NCBI RefSeq assembly: GCF_001713375.1
Contig: NZ_CP016449.1
Span: 1,550,001 to 1,614,000 of the forward strand
Direction: 5' to 3'
From: Hydrogenophaga sp. RAC07
Lineage (GTDB): Bacteria > Pseudomonadota > Gammaproteobacteria > Burkholderiales > Burkholderiaceae_C
DNA: 64,000 nucleotides
Below the pieces are notes generated by a model. The model had not been told where the DNA came from. It was given only the letters and a program-made list of their open reading frames with translations, and did no database searches. Positions within the stretch are counted from its first letter, which is position 1, and each line of letters starts with the position of its first letter. The position numbers and the translations under genes are program-made. Shown piece after piece: positions 8,866-17,190 of this stretch.

Positions 8866-9456
8866 TCAACGAAGTTTGGCGTTGGCCTGAACCTGTTGTT
8901 TGAGCTGCTCGGACAACTGCGCGGCAGCACGCCGTCCCGCCAGGCCGAAATCGCTTTTGAATTCGGCGAACTCGGCGGTCCCGTTGCCCTGGGCCTTCAC
9001 CGTGGTCACAGCCTTGCCCTCGGCGTCGCTGACCTCACACGTCAGGTCGATCCCGAACTTGGTGGGTGGCCAGGTGAACAACGAAGGCGATTCGGTGGTG
9101 GTGGTGATGCTGGGCGAGAACACATGGGTCACACCGAAAGTGGCGATGGCCTCGCGGTCGCTTGCCGACTTCACCACAAACACATCCGAGTACACCGCGC
9201 GCAGCGCATCGCGAATTGATTTCTCCAGATCGCGGTAGGGGAAGTAGCTCACCTTGTCGCCCCCGCCACCGGCGGTGATGACTTCCTTGCCCCGGTCGGC
9301 GTCGGTCATGACGTAAGCGACCTTCTTCGGATTGAGCCCGGCTTCATTGCGCACAGGCGTTTCAAGTGGGCTGATGCCGATGGGGTGAGCGCAGGCGGTG
9401 AGAAGGGCGAGCAGCGTTGCAGCCAGGGGAAGGCGCCAGAAATTCTGAAGGGACAT
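8866..9456 (-). CDS. Putative lipoprotein, unknown function (second of a pair)
   Basis: 196 residues from the ATG at 9456, which has a purine-rich ribosome-binding site (GAAAAGAAAG); a TTG 24 bp upstream is the alternative start. The signal peptide ends in LLTAC (lipid-modified C22). The mature part is a mixed alpha/beta domain with no motif I recognise; it ends in a charged, Gln-rich helix. It lies 20 bp downstream of another lipoprotein gene of similar size in the same direction. The two probably form one envelope-associated operon. Confidence 0.75.
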   Translation of the reverse strand: MSLQNFWRLPLAATLLALLTACAHPIGISPLETPVRNEAGLNPKKVAYVMTDADRGKEVITAGGGGDKVSYFPYRDLEKSIRDALRAVYSDVFVVKSASDREAIATFGVTHVFSPSITTTTESPSLFTWPPTKFGIDLTCEVSDAEGKAVTTVKAQGNGTAEFAEFKSDFGLAGRRAAAQLSEQLKQQVQANAKLR

Positions 9457-9476
9457 GGATTGCTTTCTTTTCAAGT

Positions 9477-10037
9477 TCAAGGTTTGACGGCGGTGATGAA
9501 GGCGGGATCGGCGTAAATCGTTTGCAGCAGCGTGCGCACCAGTCGGGGGTATTCGCTCTGGCCCTTGGGCACCGCCACCGCAGCGGCAAAGCTCGACTCG
9601 AATTGCGTCTTCGCGCTGTAAATCTTGTCGTGGACCGTCTGCCCGCGCTTGATCACGCTCAAGCGCACGTCCATGAATCCTTCGCCGGTGTTGATGCCGG
9701 ACACATCGATGTCGTTCTTCAGCAGCGTTGCGTCAATGCGCGTCTCGGCCTTCGGGTCGAGCACCTTCAGTTCGGTCAGATCGGAGCGGATGGCATCTTC
9801 CAGATATTGGGCAAAGCTGCCGTTGGACGACACAAAGGCCGCGCCGCGCAGCGAAATTTTGTTGACCGGGGCCTCGGGGCTGCGGGGCTGGAATTCGCCC
9901 ACGGCGACCTTGCCCAGCTGGGCAAGCTTGAGCCGGTCGATGCTGGGGTAGTCGGGGCTGTAGGTGGGCGCCACAAAGGAGGCGCAGCCGGTCAGTGTGA
10001 CCGCCGTGAGGGCAAGTATGGCCATGCGGAGTTTCAT
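9477..10037 (-). CDS. Putative lipoprotein, unknown function (first of a pair)
   Basis: 186 residues from the ATG at 10037, chosen because AGAGAGACAAG lies just upstream and because the signal peptide then starts properly (MKLRMAILAL). It ends in the lipobox LTGC (C18). The open frame extends upstream to 10121 but that part is not signal-peptide-like. The mature domain of about 165 residues contains alternating strands and helices; I do not recognise a family. It is the upstream member of a two-gene lipoprotein operon and is divergent from maiA. Confidence 0.75.
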   Translation of the reverse strand: MKLRMAILALTAVTLTGCASFVAPTYSPDYPSIDRLKLAQLGKVAVGEFQPRSPEAPVNKISLRGAAFVSSNGSFAQYLEDAIRSDLTELKVLDPKAETRIDATLLKNDIDVSGINTGEGFMDVRLSVIKRGQTVHDKIYSAKTQFESSFAAAVAVPKGQSEYPRLVRTLLQTIYADPAFITAVKP

Positions 10038-10138
10038 CTTGTCTCTCTTTTTTCTGATCGATGCACATGCACCGCGCTGGACTATAACCAGCAGCCGCAG
10101 CTTCGCCGGGATACCTCTCACGGTTTATCCTCGCGGGC

Positions 10139-10780
10139 ATGAAGCTCTACAACTACTTCCGCTCTTCGGCCTCGTTTCGCGTTCGCATCGCGCTCGCCCT
10201 CAAGGGCCTCGACTACGAATACCACTCGGTCCACCTGGCCAAGGGCGCGCACAAGCTGCCGGCCTACACCGACATCGCGGTGGAAGGCCTGGTGCCCCTG
10301 CTCGAGCTCGATGACGGCACGCGGCTGACGCAGTCCATGGCGATCATCGAATACCTGGACGAACTGCACCCTGAGCCGGCCCTGCTGCCCGCCAATGCGC
10401 TGGGCCGCGCACGGGTCCGTGCCCTGGCGCAGATCATTGCCTGCGAGATCCACCCCATCAACAACCTGCGTGTGCTCAAGTACCTGAGCAAGGACCTCAA
10501 GGTTGACGAGGACACGAAGAACACCTGGTACCGCCACTGGGTGCGCAGCGGTCTCGAATCGTTCGAGCGTCAGCTGGCCTCGCAAGCGCCGAGCACCTAC
10601 TGCTTTGGTGAAACCCCCACCCTGGCCGACTGCTGCCTGGTGCCGCAGATCTTCAACGGCCAGCGTTTCAACGTCGACTTCTCGGGCCTGCCGCGCACCA
10701 TGGCGGCGTTTGAGGCCTGCATGAAGCACCCCGCGTTCCAGAAGGCGCAGCCCTCGGCCTGCCCGGACGCCGAAGCCTGA
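10139..10780 (+). CDS. maiA: Maleylacetoacetate isomerase (zeta-class glutathione S-transferase)
   Basis: 213 residues. The N-terminal thioredoxin-like domain begins MKLYNYFRSSASFRVRIAL; the SSxSxRVR motif (with the catalytic Ser) is diagnostic of zeta-class GST/maleylacetoacetate isomerases. A C-terminal helical domain follows (about 90-213). The enzyme isomerises maleylacetoacetate (or maleylpyruvate) to the fumaryl form with glutathione, the step before an FAH-type hydrolase. It is separated by 9.7 kb from the FAH-family gene at the left edge, so pathway linkage is only a possibility. Its stop overlaps the pgeF start (TGATG). Confidence 0.92.
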   Translation: MKLYNYFRSSASFRVRIALALKGLDYEYHSVHLAKGAHKLPAYTDIAVEGLVPLLELDDGTRLTQSMAIIEYLDELHPEPALLPANALGRARVRALAQIIACEIHPINNLRVLKYLSKDLKVDEDTKNTWYRHWVRSGLESFERQLASQAPSTYCFGETPTLADCCLVPQIFNGQRFNVDFSGLPRTMAAFEACMKHPAFQKAQPSACPDAEA

Positions 10781-11550
10781 TGTTGCCGGCTGCGGACGCC
10801 ATCGTTCCCGACTGGCCCGCACCACCCGGTGTGCGGGCACTGTTCACCACGCGGGTGGGCGGCGTGTCGATGGCTCCCTTCGACAGCTTCAACCTCGGCG
10901 ACCATGTGCGCGACGAGCCGCTGGCCGTGGCGGGCAACCGCGAGCGGCTGGCAGCTCTCACCTCACCCGCGCGCCCTGTGTTTTTGAAGCAGGTGCATGG
11001 CACGCAGATCGTGCGGCTGATGCCCGACATGCCCGACGGCGCAGTGGCCGATGCCTGCATGGTTCAAGGCCCGGGCGTGGCCGCCACGATCATGGTGGCG
11101 GATTGCCTGCCGGTGCTGTTCGCACACACCTCGGGCACCGCGGTGGCCGCGGCCCACGCGGGCTGGCGCGGACTGGCCGACGGTGTGATCGAGGTCACCG
11201 CGCGCGCCTTGCACAATGCCGCAGGCGAAGGCGAGATCATCGCGTGGCTCGGCCCGTGCATCGGGCCGAAAGCGTTTGAAGTCGGCGCCGAGGTGTGCGA
11301 GGCATTTGTGGCCGTTGACCACGAAGCCGCAGCGCATTTCTGGCCGCTGGGCAAGGGCAAGTTCATGGCCGATCTGCAAGCCCTGGCGCGCTTGCGCCTT
11401 CAGGCGGTGGGCATCACCAACGTGCACGGCAACGACGGCTCGCCACCGTGGTGTACCGTGACACAGACCTCACACTTCTTTTCGCACCGGCGCGACGCCA
11501 CCATCCTCGGCAGCACCGGGCGCATGGCCGCTTGCGTCTGGATCGACTGA
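10780..11550 (+). CDS. pgeF: Peptidoglycan editing factor PgeF (YfiH, polyphenol-oxidase family)
   Basis: 256 residues with the family's metal and active-site landmarks: KQVHGTQIV, VADCLPVLF, AAAHAGWRGLADGVIE and GPCIGPKAFEVG. PgeF-type proteins are purine nucleoside/laccase-like enzymes that in E. coli correct misincorporated L-Ser in peptidoglycan. The length (E. coli YfiH is about 243 residues) indicates a full gene. The ATG overlaps the maiA stop codon, giving a coupled pair. Its 3' end overlaps, tail to tail, the end of a small membrane-protein gene on the other strand. Confidence 0.9.
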   Translation: MLPAADAIVPDWPAPPGVRALFTTRVGGVSMAPFDSFNLGDHVRDEPLAVAGNRERLAALTSPARPVFLKQVHGTQIVRLMPDMPDGAVADACMVQGPGVAATIMVADCLPVLFAHTSGTAVAAAHAGWRGLADGVIEVTARALHNAAGEGEIIAWLGPCIGPKAFEVGAEVCEAFVAVDHEAAAHFWPLGKGKFMADLQALARLRLQAVGITNVHGNDGSPPWCTVTQTSHFFSHRRDATILGSTGRMAACVWID

Positions 11551-11799
11551 GGCCATTGCCGCAGGCGCTGCGTTCGCAGCCAGCCGTGCCATCTGCGCCT
11601 GGTGTTCGGCGGCTTCGCGGGCCTTGATCTGCTTGCGCCTGGCGGGTGTCCTCATCAGGTAAACCACCAGTATCACGGGCAGCAGACCGTAGAGAAAAAA
11701 GGTCACAATGGCTCCAAGGACCGAGCCTGTGGTGTTGGTCGCCTCGGCCACCGACATCATCAGAACAACATACATCCAACCAATCACGACCAGGTACAC
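11470..11799 (-). CDS. Small two-helix membrane protein, unknown function
   Basis: 109 residues from a GTG at 11799. I chose this start because AAGGA sits 5 nt upstream and because it gives a complete first membrane helix (YLVVIGWMYVVLMMSVA, about 2-18); the first ATG (11775) would cut that helix in half. A second helix spans about 28-50 (VLGAIVTFFLYGLLPVILVVYLM), followed by a charged cytoplasmic tail (RRKQIKAREAAEHQAQ) and an Ala/Gly/Pro-rich end. The last 81 bp overlap the 3' end of pgeF antisense. It is divergent from phaC across 129 bp. No family recognised. Confidence 0.7.
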   Translation of the reverse strand: MYLVVIGWMYVVLMMSVAEATNTTGSVLGAIVTFFLYGLLPVILVVYLMRTPARRKQIKAREAAEHQAQMARLAANAAPAAMASVDPDASGHAPGAAEDGGVAPVRKEV

Positions 11800-11928
11800 A
11801 GCGATCCTTGCAGGCCGGGGGAAAAGCGTCAGTCTGCTGGAAGGCGCCACACAGATACTTGAGAAAAGCCGGACACCCTTTCCCACGCGGGGAATGATAG
11901 GCCGCACACAAAAACACAGGAGACCAGC

Positions 11929-13791
11929 ATGACATCGGGCAAAACCCCTCCCACCGACTGGCTGGAAACCGCCAACGCGTTTCAGCAGAACCTCGTCCAG
12001 CAGTGGACCCAGATGGCCCAGGCCTTTCCTGGTGCCGCTGCCGCCCCGCAGGCCGGCGCCAGCGATCCGTTTGCGGCGTTCAAGGCTTTCATGCCGCAGG
12101 CTGGCGCGGCCAACCCGTTCGGCATGCCCATGCCGGCCGGTGGGGCAGCCTTTCCCGGCATGCCCGCGATGCCGGCCATGCCCGGCATGGGCGACATGTT
12201 CAAGAACGCCTCGGGTCAGCAGGTGAGTTTTGACCCCGCGAAGCTGCTGGAGATCCAGAACCAGTATCTGAAGGACGTGACCGCTCTGTGGAACCAGGGT
12301 CCATCCGTCAAGCCCGAGGGCGACCGGCGCTTTGCGTCGGAAGCCTGGGCCAGCAACCCGATGGCGGCGTTCTCGGCCGCGGCTTACTTGCTCAACGCAC
12401 GCACCCTCATGGCCCTGGCCGACGCGGTGCAGGGAGATGCCAAGACACGCACCCGCGTGCGCTTCGCGGTGCAGCAGTGGATCGACGCCAGCGCGCCGAG
12501 CAACTTTCTGGCCTTCAACGCCGAAGCGCAGAAAAAGGCCATCGACACCCAGGGCGAGAGCATCGCCAAGGGCATGGCCAACCTGCTGCACGACATGAAG
12601 CAGGGCCACGTGTCCATGACCGACGAGAGCGTGTTCGAGGTGGGCAAGAACGTGGCCACCACCGAAGGTGCGGTGGTGTTCGAGAACGAACTGTTCCAGC
12701 TGATCGAATACAAACCGCTCACGGCCAAGGTGTATGAGCGGCCGTTCCTGCTGGTGCCGCCCTGCATCAACAAGTTCTACATCCTCGACCTGCAGCCCGA
12801 GAACTCGCTCATCCGTTACTGCGTGGAGCAGGGCCACCGCACATTTGTGGTGAGCTGGCGCAACCCCGACGAGTCACTGGCCCAGGCCACCTGGGACCAG
12901 TACATCGAAGACGCGGTGATCAAGGCGATCGGCGTCACACAGGACATCACCGGCGCAGAGACCATCAACGCGCTGGGCTTCTGCGTGGGCGGCACCATGC
13001 TCGGCACCGCGCTGGCGGTGCTGGCCGCGCGCGGTGAAGAGCCGGTGAACTGCGCCACCTTCCTCACCACGCTGCTCGATTTCACCGACACCGGCATCCT
13101 CGATGTGTTCATTGACGAGAACTTCGTCAAGTACCGCGAGGCGCAGTTTGCCCAGGGCGGCCTCATGCCCGGGCGCGACCTGGCCACCACCTTCAGCTTC
13201 CTGCGGCCCAACGACCTGGTGTGGAACTACGTGGTGGGCAATTACCTCAAGGGCGAAACACCGCCACCGTTCGACCTGCTGTACTGGAACTCCGACAGCA
13301 CCAACCTGCCAGGCCCTTACTACACGCGCTATCTGCGCCAGATGTACTTGGAGAACAACCTCATCAAGCCCGGCAAGATGACGGTGTGCGGCGAGAAGAT
13401 CGACTTCCGCCAGGTCAAGCTGCCGGTCTACATCTACGGCTCGCGCGAAGACCACATCGTGCCCATCGGCGGCGCCTACGCCAGCACCCAGGTGTTCCCG
13501 GGCAAGAAGCGCTTCGTCATGGGTGCCTCGGGCCACATCGCCGGCGTGATCAACCCCGCAAGCAAGAAAAAGCGCAGCCACTGGATCGGCTCAAGCACCA
13601 AGTTCCCGAAAGACGTGAACGAGTGGATCGCGAGCGCCGATGAACAACCCGGCAGCTGGTGGACCGACTGGGCCGCCTGGCTCAAGCCACAGGCTGGCAA
13701 GCAAATTGCTGCGCCCAAAACCTATGGCAAGGGCAAGGCCTACGCCGCCATCGAACCCGCACCTGGCCGCTATGTAAAAGCCAAGGCCTGA
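11929..13791 (+). CDS. phaC: Class I poly(3-hydroxyalkanoate) synthase
   Basis: 620 residues, a little longer than Cupriavidus PhaC (589) because of a Met/Ala/Pro-rich N-terminal segment (about 30-85). The catalytic triad is visible: C352 in the lipase-like box GFCVGGT, D508 in REDHIVP and H536 in GHIAGV. It polymerises 3-hydroxyacyl-CoA, mainly 3-hydroxybutyryl-CoA, into PHA at the granule surface. A strong ribosome-binding site (CAGGAGACCAGC) precedes the ATG. phaA and phaB follow in the same direction as an operon. The 5' gap (11800-11928) is divergent with the small membrane-protein gene and should hold the promoter; I saw no clear -35/-10 pair. Confidence 0.96.
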   Translation: MTSGKTPPTDWLETANAFQQNLVQQWTQMAQAFPGAAAAPQAGASDPFAAFKAFMPQAGAANPFGMPMPAGGAAFPGMPAMPAMPGMGDMFKNASGQQVSFDPAKLLEIQNQYLKDVTALWNQGPSVKPEGDRRFASEAWASNPMAAFSAAAYLLNARTLMALADAVQGDAKTRTRVRFAVQQWIDASAPSNFLAFNAEAQKKAIDTQGESIAKGMANLLHDMKQGHVSMTDESVFEVGKNVATTEGAVVFENELFQLIEYKPLTAKVYERPFLLVPPCINKFYILDLQPENSLIRYCVEQGHRTFVVSWRNPDESLAQATWDQYIEDAVIKAIGVTQDITGAETINALGFCVGGTMLGTALAVLAARGEEPVNCATFLTTLLDFTDTGILDVFIDENFVKYREAQFAQGGLMPGRDLATTFSFLRPNDLVWNYVVGNYLKGETPPPFDLLYWNSDSTNLPGPYYTRYLRQMYLENNLIKPGKMTVCGEKIDFRQVKLPVYIYGSREDHIVPIGGAYASTQVFPGKKRFVMGASGHIAGVINPASKKKRSHWIGSSTKFPKDVNEWIASADEQPGSWWTDWAAWLKPQAGKQIAAPKTYGKGKAYAAIEPAPGRYVKAKA

Positions 13792-13824
13792 CCCCATTTT
13801 TTGAGCACAACAAGGAGCAAACCC

Positions 13825-15003
13825 ATGGAAGACATCGTCATCGTTTCAGCCGCCCGCACCGCCGTCGGCAAGTTTGGCGGCTCGCTCGCCAAAGTCCCTG
13901 CCACCGAGCTCGGCAGCATCGTCATCAAGGCGATGATGGAGCGCAGTGGTCTGCCCGCCGACGTCATCGGTGAGGTGATCATGGGCCAGGTGCTGGCCGC
14001 GGGTGTGGGCCAGAACCCCGCCCGCCAGGCCATGATGAAGGCCGGCGTGGCCAAGGAAACCCCGGCGCTGACCATCAACGCCGTCTGCGGCTCCGGCCTC
14101 AAGGCCGTGATGCTCGCCGCGCAGGCCGTGGCCTGGGGCGACAGCGAAATCGTGATTGCCGGTGGCCAGGAAAACATGAGCGCCAGCCCGCACGTGCTCA
14201 ACGGCAGCCGCGACGGCCAGCGCATGGGCGACTGGAAGATGGTCGACACCATGATCGTCGACGGCCTCTGGGACGTCTACAACCAGTACCACATGGGCAT
14301 CACCGCCGAGAACGTGGCCAAGGTCCACGCCATCACGCGCGACATGCAGGATGCGCTGGCGCTGGGCAGCCAGCAAAAGGCCAGCGCCGCGCAAGACGCC
14401 GGCAAGTTCAAGGACGAGATCGTCGGCGTGAGCATTCCACAGCGCAAGGGCGACCCGGTCGTTTTTGACAGCGACGAATTCATCAACAAGAAGACCAACG
14501 CCGAAGCGCTGGCCGGCCTGCGCCCCGCGTTCGACAAGGCGGGTTCCGTGACGGCGGGCAATGCGTCTGGCCTGAACGACGGCGCCGCCGCCGTGATGGT
14601 GATGACCGCGAAGAAGGCCGCTTCACTGGGCCTGACGCCATTGGCGCGCATTGCTGCCTTCGGCACCAGCGGCCTCGACCCGGCCACCATGGGCATGGGC
14701 CCGGTGCCCGCCTCGCAGAAGGCATTGGCACGCGCCGGCTGGAAAGCGTCCGACGTGGACCTGTTCGAGCTCAACGAAGCCTTTGCGGCACAAGCCTGCG
14801 CCGTCAACAAGGCGCTGGACATCGACCCCGCGCGCGTGAACGTGAACGGCGGTGCGATCGCCATCGGTCACCCCATCGGTGCGTCCGGATGCCGCATCCT
14901 GGTCACGCTTCTGCACGAAATGGTTCGCCGCGACGCGAAAAAGGGCGTGGCGGCCCTCTGTATCGGCGGCGGCATGGGGGTTTCCCTCGCGGTCGAACGC
15001 TGA
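13825..15003 (+). CDS. phaA: Acetyl-CoA acetyltransferase (beta-ketothiolase)
   Basis: 392 residues from the ATG at 13825, preceded by AAGGAG. Thiolase landmarks: the nucleophile C88 in NAVCGSGLK, the IAIGHPIGASG motif with the catalytic His, and ALCIGGG with the second catalytic Cys. It condenses two acetyl-CoA to acetoacetyl-CoA, the first step of polyhydroxybutyrate synthesis. Starts 33 bp after phaC ends and 81 bp before phaB begins, the standard phaCAB order. Confidence 0.95.
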   Translation: MEDIVIVSAARTAVGKFGGSLAKVPATELGSIVIKAMMERSGLPADVIGEVIMGQVLAAGVGQNPARQAMMKAGVAKETPALTINAVCGSGLKAVMLAAQAVAWGDSEIVIAGGQENMSASPHVLNGSRDGQRMGDWKMVDTMIVDGLWDVYNQYHMGITAENVAKVHAITRDMQDALALGSQQKASAAQDAGKFKDEIVGVSIPQRKGDPVVFDSDEFINKKTNAEALAGLRPAFDKAGSVTAGNASGLNDGAAAVMVMTAKKAASLGLTPLARIAAFGTSGLDPATMGMGPVPASQKALARAGWKASDVDLFELNEAFAAQACAVNKALDIDPARVNVNGGAIAIGHPIGASGCRILVTLLHEMVRRDAKKGVAALCIGGGMGVSLAVER

Positions 15004-15084
15004 TTTGCCGGTAGATTCAAAGTCCTACTGCGGGGCTGCACGCGCCTTGCAGCCCAACACACACAATCCAGAGGAGAACCCCCA

Positions 15085-15822
15085 ATGAGTCAAAAAGTAG
15101 CGTACGTCACCGGTGGCATGGGTGGCATCGGAACGGCCATCTGCCAGCGTCTGCACAAAGAGGGCTTCAAGGTCATTGCCGGCTGTGGCCCCACGCGCGA
15201 TTTCAAGAAGTGGATCGACGAGCAAGCGGCCCTGGGCTTCACGTTTTACGCCTCGGTCGGCAATGTGGGCGCCTGGGATTCGACCGTAGAGGCTTTCGCC
15301 AAGACCAAGGCCGAGCACGGCACCATCGACGTGCTGGTGAACAACGCCGGCATCACCCGCGACCGCATGTTCCTGAAGATGTCGCGCGAAGACTGGGACG
15401 CCGTCATCGAGACCAACCTCAACTCCATGTTCAACGTGACCAAACAGGTCGTGGCCGACATGGTGGAAAAAGGCTGGGGCCGCATCATCAACATCTCGTC
15501 GGTCAACGGCGAGAAGGGCCAGGCCGGCCAGACCAACTACTCCGCCGCCAAGGCCGGCATGCACGGCTTCTCCATGGCGCTGGCGCAGGAGCTGGCCAAC
15601 AAGGGTGTGACGGTCAACACCGTGAGCCCGGGCTACATCGGCACCGACATGGTCAAGGCCATCCGCCCCGACGTGCTGGAAAAGATCGTGGCCACCGTGC
15701 CCGTGAAGCGCCTGGGTGAACCCGGCGAAATCGCGTCCATCATCGCCTGGCTCGCCAGCGAAGACGGCGGCTACGCCACCGGCGCCGACTTCTCGGTCAA
15801 CGGCGGCCTGCACATGGGCTGA
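15085..15822 (+). CDS. phaB: Acetoacetyl-CoA reductase
   Basis: 245 residues of the short-chain dehydrogenase/reductase family. The N-terminal cofactor motif is TGGMGGIG (9-16), the NNAGITRD segment follows, and the catalytic Tyr-x3-Lys lies in YSAAK. The enzyme reduces acetoacetyl-CoA to (R)-3-hydroxybutyryl-CoA with NADPH, the monomer for PhaC. GAGGAG lies upstream of the ATG. It is the last gene of phaCAB and is followed by an intrinsic terminator; no phaR or phasin gene follows, unlike the arrangement in Cupriavidus where phaR is next. Confidence 0.96.
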   Translation: MSQKVAYVTGGMGGIGTAICQRLHKEGFKVIAGCGPTRDFKKWIDEQAALGFTFYASVGNVGAWDSTVEAFAKTKAEHGTIDVLVNNAGITRDRMFLKMSREDWDAVIETNLNSMFNVTKQVVADMVEKGWGRIINISSVNGEKGQAGQTNYSAAKAGMHGFSMALAQELANKGVTVNTVSPGYIGTDMVKAIRPDVLEKIVATVPVKRLGEPGEIASIIAWLASEDGGYATGADFSVNGGLHMG

Positions 15823-15843
15823 ACCCGCCCCATGTCGACGACC

Positions 15844-15867
15844 AACCCCGCTGCGGCGGGGTTTTTT
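15844..15867 (+). terminator. Intrinsic terminator after phaCAB
   Basis: CCCCGC (15846-15851), a TGCG loop, GCGGGG (15856-15861), then six T (15862-15867). It lies 22 bp after the phaB stop codon and is a textbook rho-independent terminator. Confidence 0.9.
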
Positions 15868-15929
15868 GTGGGCGTTTCCGGGCGGTTTTCCCCTGATCGC
15901 CCCGGCCCGACTGCGGATACATTGCCAGC

Positions 15930-17135
15930 ATGTACAAACCCTTGCCCCTGGAATCCCTGGCGCTCAACCAGCCGGTGCCCGTGAACATCTGGGACCCCAA
16001 GGGCGTGCTGTTGCTGCGCAAGGGCGAGCACATCACCTCCGAACAGCACCGCGGCCTGCTCATGCTGCACACGCCCATGGTGCTGGCCGCCGACTGGCAG
16101 GCCTGGAGCTACAGCTACACCGAAGCACTCGACCGCATGGTGCGCGGCAACGAATCGCTCAGCCGCATCGCCGCGCTCGACGCCATGGTGCCGGTTCACA
16201 GCAAACCCGAGGCCAGCGACGAACTCGCAGCCACCGAGGCCTGGGCCGACACCCATGCCGCGCTCAACACCCTGCTGCACCAGGGCGCCGACGCCAGTCA
16301 CTTCATCGAGCGCCTGGAGCGCCTGACCGCGCTGACCGACAAGCTTTGGCGCGAGCACCCCGACGACAGCCTGTTGATCCTGGTGCAGCTGCTGTTTGAC
16401 CCCGGCATGCACTACAGCGCCACGCATGCCTTGCTCACCGCGGGGTTGTGCACGTTGGTCGGACCTTCGGCCGGCACGGCTGCGGGCGACCAACTCGCGC
16501 TGGTGCGCGCGGCCCTCACCATGAACATCGGCATGACACGCGCGCACGACGACATGGCCCGCCAGGCGGGTCCGCTGTCGGATGCCCAGCGCAAGACCGT
16601 GCGCGAGCACCCGCAGCGCAGCGCGGCAGTGATGCGGCAGCTCGGTGTGGCGGATGCCGCCTGGCTGCAACTGGTGGAAGACCACCACGAGCGCCCCGAC
16701 GGCCAGGGCTACCCGGCCGGCAAACCCGTCAACAGCACCGCCCACCACCTCCTGCAGATGGCCGATGTGTACGTGGCCTCCATCAGCCCGCGCAAGAGCC
16801 GCGGCGGCCTGCTCTCGCAGCAGGTGGCGCGCGAACTCTACCTGGGCCCCGACCTCACACCCGACCCCCTGGGTGCGTTGTTCATCAAGAACATCGGCTT
16901 CTACCCACCGGGCAGCTACGTGCGGCTTGCCAGCGGCGAAGTGGCGGTGGTGGCCCGGCGCGGCGCCAAGGCCAATGCACCCACGGTGCTCGCCATCGTC
17001 GGCCGCCAGGGCCTGCCACTCGGAGAGCCCACCCTGCGCGACACCAACGATCCGGCTTTTGAAGTCAAGGCCAGCTTGGCGCCGGGCGACGTGAAGGTGC
17101 TGGTGGGTGTGGGCAAGCTGCTGGCCCGGCTGTGA
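15930..17135 (+). CDS. HD-GYP-like domain protein with a degenerate metal site
   Basis: 401 residues; cytoplasmic, no signal peptide. Residues about 160-290 match the HD-GYP fold: H166 (SATHALL), H227 (VREHP), H252/H253 with the GYP motif (HHERPDGQGYPAG, 252-264) and D279 (MADVY). The defining HD dipeptide is replaced: where LHDIGK is expected the protein has TMNIGM (197-202). The HD-GYP family hydrolyses cyclic-di-GMP; with HD changed to MN this copy may be a binding or scaffold protein instead. The first 90 residues resemble a PilZ-free N-terminal extension seen in other such proteins and have no recognised motif. It is a single gene after the pha terminator. Confidence 0.78.
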   Translation: MYKPLPLESLALNQPVPVNIWDPKGVLLLRKGEHITSEQHRGLLMLHTPMVLAADWQAWSYSYTEALDRMVRGNESLSRIAALDAMVPVHSKPEASDELAATEAWADTHAALNTLLHQGADASHFIERLERLTALTDKLWREHPDDSLLILVQLLFDPGMHYSATHALLTAGLCTLVGPSAGTAAGDQLALVRAALTMNIGMTRAHDDMARQAGPLSDAQRKTVREHPQRSAAVMRQLGVADAAWLQLVEDHHERPDGQGYPAGKPVNSTAHHLLQMADVYVASISPRKSRGGLLSQQVARELYLGPDLTPDPLGALFIKNIGFYPPGSYVRLASGEVAVVARRGAKANAPTVLAIVGRQGLPLGEPTLRDTNDPAFEVKASLAPGDVKVLVGVGKLLARL

Positions 17136-17190
17136 AGCAACGAAGGGCGCGGTAAAGTCCCAGGCTGCGTCAGCGAGCCATTTCCCCCAG

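Noticed and set aside
11470..12837. Extending the small membrane protein upstream to 455 residues across phaC
   Set aside because: The extra N-terminal part is antisense to phaC and not protein-like; only the part from GTG 11799 has helices and a ribosome-binding site.
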